Shown: in pieces, positions 40,509 through 52,047 of the stretch
Layout: each line of letters begins with the position of its first letter
Position numbering within the stretch: position 1 is the stretch's first letter
Assembly (NCBI GenBank): GCA_003135135.1
Contig: PLDK01000024.1
Span: 1-52,081, forward strand
Source: Deltaproteobacteria bacterium
Lineage (GTDB): Bacteria; Desulfobacterota; Binatia; Binatales; Binataceae
Reading direction: 5' to 3'
DNA length: 52,081 nucleotides
Program-made: the position numbers and the translations under genes
Notes under the pieces: model-generated
Told to the model about the DNA's origin: nothing
Database searches by the model: none
The model's input: the letters and a program-made list of their open reading frames with translations, nothing else

Positions 40509-42983
40509 CTACGACAAGTTCGTGGATACCGTGGTATCCTCTTCGTCCCCTGGCGTCATTCGACCCTTCGGTTCCGGCTCGCGCAGGAACGCGAGGTCGT
40601 CGTCGCCCTTGCCCGGCTTGAAGAACGTATCCGGGTCGGCCAGCACCAGCGCGTGCTTGAGCACTTCGTCCATGTGCTCGACCTGAATCAAGGTGATGCC
40701 CTTCATGATCTGCGGAGGGATCTCCTCGATGTCCTTGGCGTTATCCCTGGGTATCAGGATCGTCTTGATGCCGCCGCGATGCGCGGCGAGCACCTTCTCC
40801 TTGAGTCCTCCGATCGGCAGCACCCGTCCGCGCAGCGTAATTTCGCCCGTCATCGCAAGGTCGTTGCGAATCGGCGAGCGCGTGAGCGCCGACACCAGCG
40901 CGGTCGCAAGGGTGATTCCCGCCGACGGCCCGTCCTTGGGTATGGCGCCTTCGGGAACGTGAATGTGAATGTCGATCCGGTGATAGAAGCCACGATCGAG
41001 GCCGAGCACTTCCGCCCGCGAACGCACATATGAAAGCGCAGCCTGCGCCGATTCCTGCATCACGTCACCGAGCTGGCCGGTGATGGTCAGCTTGCCGCGT
41101 CCCGGAACGATCGTCACCTCGACGCTGAGCAGCTCGCCGCCGAGCTCTGTCCACGCCAGCCCGGTCGCCACTCCCACCTGCGGTACGGTCTCCGCCGTGC
41201 CGTAGCGGAACTTCGGAACGCCGAGGTATTTGCCCAGACTCGAGCTCGAAACCTTGACGTGCGCGTTGCGATCGGTCTTGACGACTTCGACCGCAACCTT
41301 GCGGCAGATCGAGGCGAGTTCGCGCTCGAGATTTCTGACCCCCGCTTCGCGCGTGTAATGGCGGATGATGCCCTGGATTGCGCCGTCGGAGACCTCGATG
41401 TTCTCCGGCCGCAGCCCGTTGGCCTCCTGCTGCTTCTTCAGCAGGTACTTCTTGGCGATATTGAGCTTCTCCAATTCCGTGTAGCCGGGGATCCGGATGA
41501 CTTCCATCCGGTCCTGGAGCGGCCGCGGGATACGGTCGAGCGTATTCGCCGTCGTGATGAACAGCACTTTCGACAAATCGTAATCGCAGTCGAGATAGTG
41601 GTCGTTGAACGTGCAGTTCTGCTCGGGATCGAGAACTTCGAGCAGCGCCGACGACGGATCGCCGCGGAAGTCGGTGGACATCTTGTCCACTTCGTCGAAC
41701 AGCAGCACCGGGTTGGAGGATCCGGCCTTGCGAATCGACTGGATCACCTTGCCCGGCAGCGCGCCGATGTAGGTTCGGCGATGGCCGCGTATTTCGGCTT
41801 CGTCGCGCACGCCGCCAAGCGATACGCGCACGAATTTGCGTCCGGTCGCGCGCGCCACCGACTTGCCCAGCGAGGTCTTGCCGACGCCCGGAGGTCCGAC
41901 CAGGCACAGGATGGGCCCCTTCATCTGGCCGACCAGGGTCTCGACCGCCAGGTATTCCAGGATGCGCAGTTTGACTTTATCCAGGCCGTAATGATCTTCC
42001 TCGAGCACGCGCTCGGCTTCCTTGATGTCAAGTTTGTCTTCGGTGTACTCGAACCACGGCAGCCCAAGAAACCAATCGAGGTAGTTGCGCACGACGGTCG
42101 CCTCGGCGGACATCGGCGACATCATCTTGAGCTTCTTGATCTCGCGCTCGCATTTCTCGCGCGCCTCGGCGGGCATCTTCTTCTGCCGAAGTTTCTCTTC
42201 CAATTCCTGAATCTCGTTCTTGAATTCGTCTTTCTCGCCGAGCTCCTTCTGAATCGCGCGCATCTGCTCGTTGAGGTAATACTCCTTGGACGTCTTCTCC
42301 ATCTGCTTCTTGACGCGCGAGCGGATGCGTTTTTCGACCTCGAGGATTTCCAGCTCCGAGCGCATGTAGCCGAGAATCTTCTCCAGCCGCTCGGCCGGGA
42401 TCGTCGATTCGAGCAACGCCTGCTTGTCTTCGAGCTTGATCCCAAGATGTCCGACCAGCTTGTCGGCCAGGAACGCCGGATCGTCGACGGCCGCGATCGA
42501 GGTCACCATCTCGGGCGGAATCTTCTTGTTGAGCCGCGCGTAGTTGTCGAAGGTGGAGACCACCGAGCGCATCAGCGCCTCGACCTCGGTGGTACGCTCG
42601 CTGACCTCCTCGATCTCCTCCGCCTCGACCTGGAAATATTCCTCGTCGGCGACGTAACGGATCACGCGTGCGCGCTTCTTGCCTTCGACCAGCGCCTTGA
42701 CGGTCCCGTCGGGCAGGCGCAACAGCTGCACGACGACGCCGAGCGTGCCGACCGCGTACAAGTCCTTGGGCGCGGGCTCGGCCACCTTGGGGTCCTTCTG
42801 CGTCACCAGCAGAATCGGGGTCTTCTTGGCCTCGGCGGCTTCCAGAGCCTTAATCGACTTCTGGCGTCCGACGAAGATGGGATAGACTTCGTGTGGGAAA
42901 ACGATCAGTTCGCGCAACGGGAACAATGGCACCACGTTCGTCGTTGCATCGCGATTATCTTTTTTGTCATTGCGAAAAAGCAT
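40509..42983 (-). CDS. lon: ATP-dependent protease Lon
   Basis: An 824-residue cytoplasmic AAA+ protease that degrades misfolded and short-lived regulatory proteins. The LonN substrate domain (about 15-215, [20 protein letters not shown]) is followed by a coiled region and the AAA+ module with [13 protein letters not shown] and LLFDEVDKM. The proteolytic domain has catalytic Ser near 687 in [15 protein letters not shown] and catalytic Lys near 730 in [14 protein letters not shown]. Length is normal for LonA. It lies 24 bp after clpX. Confidence 0.97.
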   Translation of the reverse strand: MLFRNDKKDNRDATTNVVPLFPLRELIVFPHEVYPIFVGRQKSIKALEAAEAKKTPILLVTQKDPKVAEPAPKDLYAVGTLGVVVQLLRLPDGTVKALVEGKKRARVIRYVADEEYFQVEAEEIEEVSERTTEVEALMRSVVSTFDNYARLNKKIPPEMVTSIAAVDDPAFLADKLVGHLGIKLEDKQALLESTIPAERLEKILGYMRSELEILEVEKRIRSRVKKQMEKTSKEYYLNEQMRAIQKELGEKDEFKNEIQELEEKLRQKKMPAEAREKCEREIKKLKMMSPMSAEATVVRNYLDWFLGLPWFEYTEDKLDIKEAERVLEEDHYGLDKVKLRILEYLAVETLVGQMKGPILCLVGPPGVGKTSLGKSVARATGRKFVRVSLGGVRDEAEIRGHRRTYIGALPGKVIQSIRKAGSSNPVLLFDEVDKMSTDFRGDPSSALLEVLDPEQNCTFNDHYLDCDYDLSKVLFITTANTLDRIPRPLQDRMEVIRIPGYTELEKLNIAKKYLLKKQQEANGLRPENIEVSDGAIQGIIRHYTREAGVRNLERELASICRKVAVEVVKTDRNAHVKVSSSSLGKYLGVPKFRYGTAETVPQVGVATGLAWTELGGELLSVEVTIVPGRGKLTITGQLGDVMQESAQAALSYVRSRAEVLGLDRGFYHRIDIHIHVPEGAIPKDGPSAGITLATALVSALTRSPIRNDLAMTGEITLRGRVLPIGGLKEKVLAAHRGGIKTILIPRDNAKDIEEIPPQIMKGITLIQVEHMDEVLKHALVLADPDTFFKPGKGDDDLAFLREPEPKGRMTPGDEEDTTVSTNLS

Positions 42984-43007
42984 CTTGTAGTTCTCGAGTC
43001 TCCCGGG

Positions 43008-44258
<1,251 letters not shown>

Positions 44259-44273
44259 ACTGCCTCCCGCGGC

Positions 44274-44870
44274 TCACTTGGAGGGCCTTCGGCTAACGAT
44301 TACCTCATCAATCAGTCCGTATTCAACCGCCTGTTGCGGCGACATGAAATAATCGCGATCGGTATCCTTCTCGATCTTACGCAGATTCTGTCCGGTATGC
44401 TTCATTATGATGTTGTTGATGTCCTCCCGAGCGTGCAAAATTTCCTTGGCGTGTATTTCCAGGTCGCTCGCCTGTCCCTGCATCCCGCCCAGCGGCTGAT
44501 GCAGGATGATTCGCGAATGCGGTAGCGCGTAGCGCCGGCCTTTCGCACCCGCCAGCAGCAGGATCGCGCCCATGCTGCCCGCCTGACCCAGGCACAGCGT
44601 CGATACGGGAGGCCGGATGAACTCCATCGTGTCGTAAATCGCCATCCCGGCCGTCACCGACCCGCCCGGCGAATTGATGTAAAAGTTGATCTCTTTTTCA
44701 GGATCTTCGGATTCGAGGAACAGAAATTGAGCCGTAACCAGGTTGGCGACGTCGTCGTTGACTTCGGTGCCGAGAAAAACGATGCGGTCTTTCAGCAGGC
44801 GAGAGTAGATGTCATAGGCCCGCTCTCCGCGGCCGGTCTGTTCGACGACAATCGGTACCAGGTTGCTCAT
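44274..44870 (-). CDS. clpP: ATP-dependent Clp protease proteolytic subunit
   Basis: A 198-residue serine peptidase that forms the ClpP tetradecamer. The catalytic triad is complete: S99 in [11 protein letters not shown]124 in [10 protein letters not shown] and D173 in DTDRDYFM. The processing region and [18 protein letters not shown] are typical. ATG 44870 gives the usual length; an upstream in-frame GTG at 44888 would add six residues. It lies between tig and clpX on the same strand. Confidence 0.97.
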   Translation of the reverse strand: MSNLVPIVVEQTGRGERAYDIYSRLLKDRIVFLGTEVNDDVANLVTAQFLFLESEDPEKEINFYINSPGGSVTAGMAIYDTMEFIRPPVSTLCLGQAGSMGAILLLAGAKGRRYALPHSRIILHQPLGGMQGQASDLEIHAKEILHAREDINNIIMKHTGQNLRKIEKDTDRDYFMSPQQAVEYGLIDEVIVSRRPSK

Positions 44871-44993
44871 AAGTCCGGTCCGCGCCACAGCCAGGTCGCG
44901 ACAATTGAGAGAAGGCCGCTGACGCCTTCAAATTGTAACGTCTGCGAAATGGGGGAGCAACCGTGACTGGCTCCGAGCGAAGTTGCATCGAAG

Positions 44994-46295
44994 CTACTTC
45001 GGCTCGGATGCAGCATCTTCCCGCTTGGCGCGGCTCAGAATAAAGTCGAGCGCCTTCTCGCGGCGCATCGATTGCCGCAGCGCGTCGCGATTTTCCGGGC
45101 TGCGGTAAAACTCGGCGGCGCGGTCGCGATTACGCCCGCTTTGCGTGACGATCGTCGCCACCCGCTCACCCAGCTCCTCGTCATTGATCTCGATCTTTTC
45201 CTGCTCCGCGAGCGCGTCCACGATAAGCCCGGTGCGTGCGCGCTTCTCGGCCCGCGTCTTCAAATCGTCGGCATTCTGCTTGACCCGCTCGTCGGCTTCC
45301 TCATGCGACAGCCCGCCCGCTTCGAGCGTCTGATGCAATTCGGCTTCCATCGCGCTCAACTCGCGCGCGACCAGCGATTCGGGCAGTTCGACGGGATTGC
45401 GCTCGATCACGATATCGAGCAGTCCCTGCCGCGCGCGGGCGTTGGCCTCCTGCTGGGCGTGCGCGAGCAGATCGGCGCGAACGCGGATGCGGAACGCCGC
45501 GAGGTTCTCGTCGCCGAGATCCTTGGCGAAGTCGTCATCGACGGTCGGCAACTCGCGCCGATAGATCTCTTTGGGCGTCGCGCGCCATTCGATCGTTTTG
45601 CCGGCGAGATCTTTGTGGCTGTAGTCGGCCGGGTAGGTCTTCGAGGCCTTCGTCTGCATTCCCAGCTCCGCGCCCTTGAGCACTTCGTACACGCCGTGGG
45701 CGAGCGCGCGCTCGGAAACCTCGACCAGCCGATCGTCGGGCTTGGTGGGCGAGACCGGCTTGCCGTCCTCGAAGGCCTCGACCAGGGCGAGCGCGTAATC
45801 GCCGTCCTGGACGACGGTGCGATCCTCGATCTTCTTGAGGGTCGCTTGCCGCTCGCGAAACCGCTCGATCGCTTCCTCGACTTCCGTGTCGGTGACTTCG
45901 ACCTTGGACTCGGGCACCTTGAGGCCTTCGTAGTCCTTGACCTCGATCTTCGGGCGGAGATCGAACGTCGCGCTGAACTTGAGCGACAGGTCTTTTTGCA
46001 GGTCGGTCTGTTCGGTGACGATTTCGGGCGCGACCACGGGCTTGAGGTCGTGCTCCTCGAGCGCCTTGTCGGTGTATTCCTTGACGAGTTTCTGAATTAC
46101 CTCGCCGCGGACCTGTTCGCCGAAGAATCGCTCGAGCAGATTGCGCGGGGCGTGGCCGGGGCGGAAGCCCTTGAGCACAACGCCGCGTTTGAGTTCGTTG
46201 AATGCGCGATCCAGCTCATGCTTGATTTCGTCGGGTTCGACTTCAATCGTAAGTTTGCGCCGGAGACTATTGGGTTCTTCGATATTTACATTCAT
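44994..46295 (-). CDS. tig: trigger factor
   Basis: A 433-residue ribosome-associated chaperone and peptidyl-prolyl isomerase. The N-terminal ribosome-binding tail contains the signature GFRPGHAPRNLLERFFGEQV (usually GFRxGKxP; here Lys is His). The FKBP-like middle domain has DRTVVQDGDYALALVEAFED. The long helical C-terminal arms carry LHQTLEAGGLSHEEADERVK. It is first in the tig-clpP-clpX-lon cluster and lies 124 bp from clpP. Confidence 0.95.
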   Translation of the reverse strand: MNVNIEEPNSLRRKLTIEVEPDEIKHELDRAFNELKRGVVLKGFRPGHAPRNLLERFFGEQVRGEVIQKLVKEYTDKALEEHDLKPVVAPEIVTEQTDLQKDLSLKFSATFDLRPKIEVKDYEGLKVPESKVEVTDTEVEEAIERFRERQATLKKIEDRTVVQDGDYALALVEAFEDGKPVSPTKPDDRLVEVSERALAHGVYEVLKGAELGMQTKASKTYPADYSHKDLAGKTIEWRATPKEIYRRELPTVDDDFAKDLGDENLAAFRIRVRADLLAHAQQEANARARQGLLDIVIERNPVELPESLVARELSAMEAELHQTLEAGGLSHEEADERVKQNADDLKTRAEKRARTGLIVDALAEQEKIEINDEELGERVATIVTQSGRNRDRAAEFYRSPENRDALRQSMRREKALDFILSRAKREDAASEPK

Positions 46296-46473
46296 GGCGG
46301 TTCAACCTTTACAGATAAACACACCGCAGTCGTGCGGATCAACCGAGCGCATTACTCCAGTACTGTCCTAATTCCAAATTTCAGGCGGACCGTGCTGCGT
46401 CAACCAACAATCGAAAACTCGCCCATCCGCGACGCAGCTTTTTCGTGTACGAGTGGTAATTTGGGCGGCCTTT

Positions 46474-47208
46474 ATGACAGACATGCCCGACTACATCGAA
46501 GCCCGGATCAGACGGCGACGGCCCTCTGGCGGACTGGTCGTGGTAGGATCAACTCCAGTCGTCGCATTCGGGGACGTACGTAAATCAAAGGTTGCAACGC
46601 TTGGCTGGAATCCCAGCAAACGTGAATTTCTCGACCACGACGGCAACGAACTTGTGGGTGGCGAACGTCGGCTCGAAACGTTGAAGTCGGTCGGAGTGAA
46701 TGATCTTGCAGATGCTCCAGTTGAAGCCGTTCGCCGCGTCTTCCAGGCATGTAACAACTATTTTCATCGCCGGCCGTATGGTCGTTGGTTCAATAAGCTG
46801 GAAAAGATTCTCAAACAAGTGGACGCGTCATACTACGATGACTCCGCCTGCCATCTGGATTTGGTGCAGTGGGCTACCGATCCCGTGTGGAGAGATCTTT
46901 CCGGTTCCGATCAGGTCAAACTTATCGAGGCCGACTTGCCTTTCCTCGATCACCAACTCTCGCAAGAAAAATTCCAACTTCTCTTGCTGAATGGCAGGGG
47001 CAGTGTGAAGGCGTACGAAAAACATCTTGGCGGGAAGCTTACGGAGTTGCCTTTTTCAGGTCATGGACGCCTGAAACTTTTTACCGGCCATGACAATCGC
47101 GGCCTGAAAGTAGTGGGCTGGAATATCAACCTTCAAGGAAGTCCTGGCGTTTCGAATAAAGAAATCGAAGAGATTGGTGCTGCAGTCAAGGCGGCGCGCG
47201 AGACCTGA
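46474..47208 (+). CDS. uncharacterised protein, uracil-DNA-glycosylase-like fold suspected
   Basis: A 244-residue soluble protein (ATG 46474; GTG 46453 is the alternative). The segment VVAFGDVRKSKVATLGWNPS, then EFLDHDG, resembles motif A of the uracil-DNA glycosylase superfamily (G-x-N-P). The later LLLNGRGSVKAYEK could be the strand-loop before motif B, and a SGHGRLKLFTGHD segment sits where motif B would be. The catalytic acid or Asn is not certain. Activity is not claimed. It is divergently transcribed from tig across about 180 bp and has lower GC than its neighbours. Confidence 0.6.
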   Translation: MTDMPDYIEARIRRRRPSGGLVVVGSTPVVAFGDVRKSKVATLGWNPSKREFLDHDGNELVGGERRLETLKSVGVNDLADAPVEAVRRVFQACNNYFHRRPYGRWFNKLEKILKQVDASYYDDSACHLDLVQWATDPVWRDLSGSDQVKLIEADLPFLDHQLSQEKFQLLLLNGRGSVKAYEKHLGGKLTELPFSGHGRLKLFTGHDNRGLKVVGWNINLQGSPGVSNKEIEEIGAAVKAARET

Positions 47209-47438
47209 AGATCCGGGGTTCTTCGGCTTGGCTCGGGATGACCCAAAAAGCGCCGAAAGATTCCGCCGTCCGGTGCCGTTCGAACACCCTGCGGATAACT
47301 GGACTTCGTATTCAGGAAAACCTAGACTGCGCCAGATATCCAGAGGGTAATCGCCCGGCTTATGAACGGCGCGATCCAATTACACAGCGGGCGGCGCCCT
47401 AAAACAAACCTCGACCTTTTCAGGAGACTCGGATTGCG

Positions 47439-49712
47439 ATGAGCGAAGCGAATATAGTTCTGCCCACTTTAACCAGCGGACAGGTCATGATCCTGTGGCT
47501 GGTGCTGGTCTCGGCGCTGGTCGCGCTGGCCTACGGAGTTGTGCTGATACGCGTAGTGCTGGCGGCGGACCCCGGACCAAAATCAATGACCGACGTGTCC
47601 GACGCGATCGAACTCGGCGCGATGGCGTACCTCGGACGTCAGGTCAGAACGATGATCTGGTTCGTCGCCGCCATCTTCATCGCGTTGTTCCTCATGTACC
47701 GCAACGTCTATCAGGGCCTGTACCTGCCGCTGGGCATCTCGATCGCCTTCTTGATGGGCGTCACCGCTTCCTACAGCGCCGGTTACGTCGGGATGTGGCT
47801 GGCGGTCAAGGCCAACGTCCGCAGCGCCAACGCCGCGCTGACCAGCTTCAAGGGCGCGATGGAACTGGCATTCAAGGCGGGCGGAGTATCGGGGATGTTC
47901 ACGGTCGGCCTGGGGTTGCTCGGCGCGACGATCATCTTCCTGGTGTTCCGCGAAAACGCGATGAAGGTGCTCGTCGGATTCGGCTTCGGCGGCTCGCTGG
48001 CCGCACTCTTCATGCGCGTGGGCGGCGGAATCTACACCAAGGCGGCTGACGTCGGCGGCGACCTGGTCGGCAAAATCGAGCAGGATCTCCCCGAAGACGA
48101 CCCGCGCAATCCCGCTACGATTGCCGACAACGTCGGCGACAACGTCGGCGACTGCGCCGGCATGGCGGCCGACATCTTCGAGTCCTACGAGGTGACACTG
48201 GTCGCCGCGATCATCCTGGCGGCCTACGCGCTGCAGGAGTCGGACTTTATCGCCATTTATGGCCAGTACGCGGGCGCGTTCGCGGTCAAACTGATCATGT
48301 TCGCGCTCATCCTGCGCGGCGTCGGCGTGTTTTCCTCGATCATCGGAATCATTGCGGTGCGCGTGCCGGCGGGCAAAATGCTCGATCCGATGCGCCCGAT
48401 CACAATCGGCTACATGACCTCGGCGATCGCATCCGTGATCGGATTTTTCGTCGTGAATTATTTTTACCTCGACGATCCGCGCACCGGCGCGACCGATTGG
48501 CGCTTCGCCTGCTGCGCGTCGCTGGGAATCATTCTCGCGGTCGTGACGCTGTGGCTCACCAACTATTTTACGCATCCGGACAAAGGCCCAGTCACCGAAA
48601 CCGCAATGGCGGCGCGCACCGGCCCGGCGACTTTGATCCTGTCGGGCATGGCCGAGGGTCTCGAGTCGTCGGTCTGGGCGCTGCTGGTGATCGCGGCCGC
48701 GATCATGGGCGCGATGGCGATTTTTCACGACTCGCTCGCGCTGCAGTTTTATGGAATCGCGCTGACCGGGCTGGGCTTGCTCACCACCACCGGCTTCATC
48801 CTGGCGATGGACACCTATGGACCGATCACCGACAACGCCCACGGCATCTTCGAGATGGGCGGAATCCATCAGGAGGAGGCGTCCAAGACGCTGTCCTGGA
48901 TGGACGCGATCGGCAACACCACCAAGGCGTTGACCAAGGGCCTGGCGATTGCGACCGCGGTGCTGGCGGCAGTCGCGCTGTTCCGGTCATTCATAGACGA
49001 GGCTCATCTCGGCGCGATCGGCGTGCAGATCAATATGCCCACCGTGTTCGTGGGCCTGATGATCGGCGGTGCGGTGCCGTTCCTGTTCAGTTCATTCGCG
49101 ATTAAGGCGGTCAGCCGCGCGGCCTATCAGATCGTGTTCGAGGTCCGCCGCCAGCTTCGCATGCATCCGGGGATCATGGAGGGCAAAGAGCTGCCCGACT
49201 ACGGCGCGTGCGTCGATATCGTCACGGCCGCTTCGCAGAAAGAGCTGCTGGGGCCGGGAATCCTTGCGGTTTTCTCGCCGCTGCTGGTCGGTTTCGGTCT
49301 CGGCGCGGGCGCACTCGGCGGATTCCTCGGCGGCACGATCCTGACCGGCCAGTTGATGGCGGTCTTCATGTCGAATGCAGGCGCGAACTGGGACAACGCC
49401 AAGAAAAAGATCGAGGACGGATTCCTGGGCGGCAAGGGCACCGACGTGCACAAAGCTTCCGTGGTGGGAGATACCGTCGGCGATCCGTTCAAGGACACGG
49501 CGGGCCCTGCGCTGAACCCGATGATCAAGGTGATGAACCTGGTCGCGATTTTAGCGGCGCCGTTCACCACGGTTGCGCTCGGCCACGTGACTCCGCTGCG
49601 GGTCGCAGTGGTGGTGACGGCGATCATCGCGCTTTCGATCGCGGTCACCTTCTCCAAGCGCGGTTCGATTGCGGAAGAGAGCCTGGCTATCGAGACCAAG
49701 CGGGCCGCCTGA
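47439..49712 (+). CDS. hppA: membrane-bound proton-translocating pyrophosphatase
   Basis: A 757-residue integral membrane enzyme with about sixteen helices that couples pyrophosphate hydrolysis to H+ transport. PPi and Mg-binding motifs are intact: DVGGDLVGKIEQDLPEDDPR (about 203), NVGDNVGDCAGMAADIFESY and, near the end, KASVVGDTVGDPFKDTAGPA. The determinant GNTTKA (about 492-497) has lysine where K+-dependent enzymes have alanine, so this should be the K+-independent H+-pumping class. AGGAG precedes the ATG. A terminator follows at 49739. Confidence 0.96.
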   Translation: MSEANIVLPTLTSGQVMILWLVLVSALVALAYGVVLIRVVLAADPGPKSMTDVSDAIELGAMAYLGRQVRTMIWFVAAIFIALFLMYRNVYQGLYLPLGISIAFLMGVTASYSAGYVGMWLAVKANVRSANAALTSFKGAMELAFKAGGVSGMFTVGLGLLGATIIFLVFRENAMKVLVGFGFGGSLAALFMRVGGGIYTKAADVGGDLVGKIEQDLPEDDPRNPATIADNVGDNVGDCAGMAADIFESYEVTLVAAIILAAYALQESDFIAIYGQYAGAFAVKLIMFALILRGVGVFSSIIGIIAVRVPAGKMLDPMRPITIGYMTSAIASVIGFFVVNYFYLDDPRTGATDWRFACCASLGIILAVVTLWLTNYFTHPDKGPVTETAMAARTGPATLILSGMAEGLESSVWALLVIAAAIMGAMAIFHDSLALQFYGIALTGLGLLTTTGFILAMDTYGPITDNAHGIFEMGGIHQEEASKTLSWMDAIGNTTKALTKGLAIATAVLAAVALFRSFIDEAHLGAIGVQINMPTVFVGLMIGGAVPFLFSSFAIKAVSRAAYQIVFEVRRQLRMHPGIMEGKELPDYGACVDIVTAASQKELLGPGILAVFSPLLVGFGLGAGALGGFLGGTILTGQLMAVFMSNAGANWDNAKKKIEDGFLGGKGTDVHKASVVGDTVGDPFKDTAGPALNPMIKVMNLVAILAAPFTTVALGHVTPLRVAVVVTAIIALSIAVTFSKRGSIAEESLAIETKRAA

Positions 49713-49738
49713 GCGGATTTCACAGCTCGCATTGCTTG

Positions 49739-49776
49739 AAGGGCCGGACGCATCGTCGTGCGGCCCTTTTCTTTTT
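49739..49776 (+). terminator. rho-independent terminator after hppA
   Basis: AAGGGCCG pairs with CGGCCCTT around a short inner hairpin (ACG...CGT), followed by TTCTTTTT. It lies 27 bp past the hppA stop. Confidence 0.8.
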
Positions 49777-49817
49777 GCTTCGTTTCCCGATTTTCCGTAT
49801 CTTCGCGGTTCATCCCG

Positions 49818-50750
49818 ATGGCAATCGAATATCGCGCACTGGGCAAGACCGGACTTCGCGTCAGCACGCTTGGCTTCGGCGGCTCCGAAATCGGCTACCA
49901 GGCGGTCGCGCAGAAGGCCGCCGATAAAATCCTGAACACCGCGCTCGACGCCGGCATCAACGTGATCGATACGGCCGAGTGCTACGCCGGCAGCGAGGCG
50001 CTGATCGGCAAGGCGATTGCCGGGCGGCGCGCCGAAGTTGTTCTGATGACCAAATGCGGGCACGCGCCGCTTGGGTCCGCGTCCGAGCGCGCCGCCGGTT
50101 ACGCGCCGCCGGATTGGGAACCCGCGATGCTCGCGCGGAGCATCGAGCGCAGTCTCAAGAACTTGCGCACCGACCACGTCGATGTGATCCAGTTCCACAG
50201 CCCGCCGCTGGCGACTCTGAGAGACGGCCGCGTGCTCGAGGTCATCCGCAAGGCCTGCGAGCGCGGACAGGCGCGCTTCGCAGGATGCAGCGCCGACTCC
50301 GATGAAGCGGTGTATGCGGTCGAAAGTGGCGCGTTCGACACTGTGCAGATCTCTGTGAACCTCGCGGACCAGGAAGCGATCGACCTCGTGCTGCCCAAGG
50401 CCGCCGCGCGCGCAATGGGCGTGATCGTCAAGCGGCCGATCGCCAACGCGGCCTGGCGCAATGGTAAACAGCCGCCGGGCGATTGGTACGCGCGGCCGTA
50501 TTGGGATCGCATCCAGGCGCTCGACTACGATTTTCTCCGCGGCGGCGTCGAGGATTCGGTCGCGATCGCGCTCAGATTTACGCTCGGCACCGCCGGCGTG
50601 ACCACCGCGATCGTCGGCACGACGCGGCCCGAGCGCATCGCGCAAAATATCGCGCACGCCAACGCCGGGCCGCTGCCGGCCACGCAGTACGAAGCGATTC
50701 GCGCTCGATGGCGCGCGGTCGCGTCGCGTGATTGGATTGGGCAGCGCTAG
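49818..50750 (+). CDS. aldo/keto reductase
   Basis: A 310-residue NAD(P)H-dependent oxidoreductase of the aldo/keto reductase superfamily. It begins IEYRALGKTGLRVSTLGFGG, and the catalytic tetrad is visible as D51 and Y56 (NVIDTAECYAG), K79 (LMTKCGHA) and H127 (VIQFHSPP). The C-terminal segment GTAGVTTAIVGTTRPERIAQ fits the cofactor-binding site. ATG 49818 is chosen because upstream in-frame codons overlap the hppA terminator tail. Substrate unknown. It stands alone after the hppA terminator. Confidence 0.9.
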   Translation: MAIEYRALGKTGLRVSTLGFGGSEIGYQAVAQKAADKILNTALDAGINVIDTAECYAGSEALIGKAIAGRRAEVVLMTKCGHAPLGSASERAAGYAPPDWEPAMLARSIERSLKNLRTDHVDVIQFHSPPLATLRDGRVLEVIRKACERGQARFAGCSADSDEAVYAVESGAFDTVQISVNLADQEAIDLVLPKAAARAMGVIVKRPIANAAWRNGKQPPGDWYARPYWDRIQALDYDFLRGGVEDSVAIALRFTLGTAGVTTAIVGTTRPERIAQNIAHANAGPLPATQYEAIRARWRAVASRDWIGQR

Positions 50751-50893
50751 CGATGCGTTCCACGGACAGCAAACAGACGGGCGATAGTGTCGGCATCGTG
50801 CGGGTCGTCGGTAACCTCGGATGCAGGCCCCATTGACGGGCGACTATCCTCCGGACAATTGTAAAATCAAGCCGCAGGGAGACTACTGGAGCA

Positions 50894-51457
50894 ATGCTTC
50901 TTCGACCGGTACACACCGCTTTCCTTCTCTTCATTGCGATTTGCGCAAGCTTGCGCGGCGGTCTGGTCAACGCTGCTGAACCCTCCGACGCCTTGCTCAC
51001 GTCCGCCAACGCCACGAACGTATGGACTGGCAGGGTGGGCTGGAGCGATCAGCTTACCTACCATGTCGATGCGAAGTTTCCAGCCGCTGAGGTTATCGAT
51101 TCGATTTCCCACAAGCTGCAAAAGGCCGGCTGGGAACCTTTGAAATATGATTTCCTCGACCCCGGGTTGCCATCATCGCAAGTGAGCGGTTGGCAGGAGT
51201 TCCCGCACGGAATTAAGGATCCCAAGCTGTGTGTTCACCAATGGCTTGGCGATTGGAAAGACGCGGCCGGAAATATCGTGCGTTATACGTTCCACTACAA
51301 ACATCCTGGATGCGACACTTCAGATCTGAAGGATCTGGAAGTGAGCGCTGCATACATTCGCGCGGCTGCGGTACAGCAAGCACAGCAGATGTTCAAGCAA
51401 TTGGAGAAGGAGCACACCAACACCGCATCGGGGTCAGGAGGAAAACCTAACCCCTGA
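50894..51457 (+). CDS. secreted hypothetical protein
   Basis: A 187-residue product with a signal peptide (hydrophobic 9-24, cleavage likely after VNAA near 28). The mature part has a compact alpha/beta look (YHVDAKFPAAEVIDSISHKL and LQKAGWEPLKYD), then paired cysteines in KLCVHQWLGDWK and HPGCDTS. The C-terminal 40 residues are an Ala/Gln-rich helix. No family is recognised. GGGAG lies 15 bases before the ATG. It has its own upstream region, so it is probably monocistronic. Confidence 0.7.
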   Translation: MLLRPVHTAFLLFIAICASLRGGLVNAAEPSDALLTSANATNVWTGRVGWSDQLTYHVDAKFPAAEVIDSISHKLQKAGWEPLKYDFLDPGLPSSQVSGWQEFPHGIKDPKLCVHQWLGDWKDAAGNIVRYTFHYKHPGCDTSDLKDLEVSAAYIRAAAVQQAQQMFKQLEKEHTNTASGSGGKPNP

Positions 51458-51585
51458 GCCCTTCGACTGCGCTTAAGATAGCGCGCGACCTGTGGTCGGC
51501 GGTTGCCCGACTTGGGTGCAGGAGGTGGGCGTCTGCTTGCGCGTTTTCCGGTAACGAGTAGATTGGTCGTTCGTACTCACCTCAT

Positions 51586-52047
51586 ATGCGACGCAACCCC
51601 GGCCCCTTCGAGCCATTCATTTACCTCCTGCAGACGCCGGCGATGTTTCGGGTCGTCGGCCTGGGCGGGCTGATCCTGTTCAGTATTTTCGCGCTCTCAA
51701 TCGCATCCGGGCACAGCGCGGGCGCCGCGATCTTCGAGCTTGGGTTGCTGGGCGCGTTGTGGTTCGAGGCGACCAGCAATATCTGCCGGCGATGCCGCTT
51801 TTACGGCACGTGGCATTGCCTGGGGCAGGGGATGCTGGCGTCGAAACTGTTTTCGCGAATCGACGAGCGGCTGGGCGAGTCGGGAACGATGCTGCACGGG
51901 GCGCTGTTGGCCGCCTACTTGATTTACGGGCTGTTCTGGCTATGGCATTCGCCAATGCTCGGATTCATCTTCACGCTATGGGTTCCGATTGCGCTGGTCA
52001 CCGCGAGCGCGCCCGCAGGTTTCTCGTGGCGGCAGGTGCAGGGCTGA
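51586..52047 (+). CDS. membrane protein with cysteine-rich loop
   Basis: A 153-residue protein with about four membrane segments (21-42, 47-62, 102-120 and 125-143). A loop after the second carries CRRCRFYGTWHCLGQGMLAS, with three cysteines that could bind metal or form a disulphide. I do not recognise a characterised family. The stop codon lies inside the hairpin of the 44-nt repeat at 52038. Confidence 0.65.
   Translation: MRRNPGPFEPFIYLLQTPAMFRVVGLGGLILFSIFALSIASGHSAGAAIFELGLLGALWFEATSNICRRCRFYGTWHCLGQGMLASKLFSRIDERLGESGTMLHGALLAAYLIYGLFWLWHSPMLGFIFTLWVPIALVTASAPAGFSWRQVQG

Noticed and set aside
45072-46583. 503-codon frame antisense to trigger factor
   Set aside because: Shadow of tig on the other strand; composition is the antisense image of Glu/Lys-rich helices.
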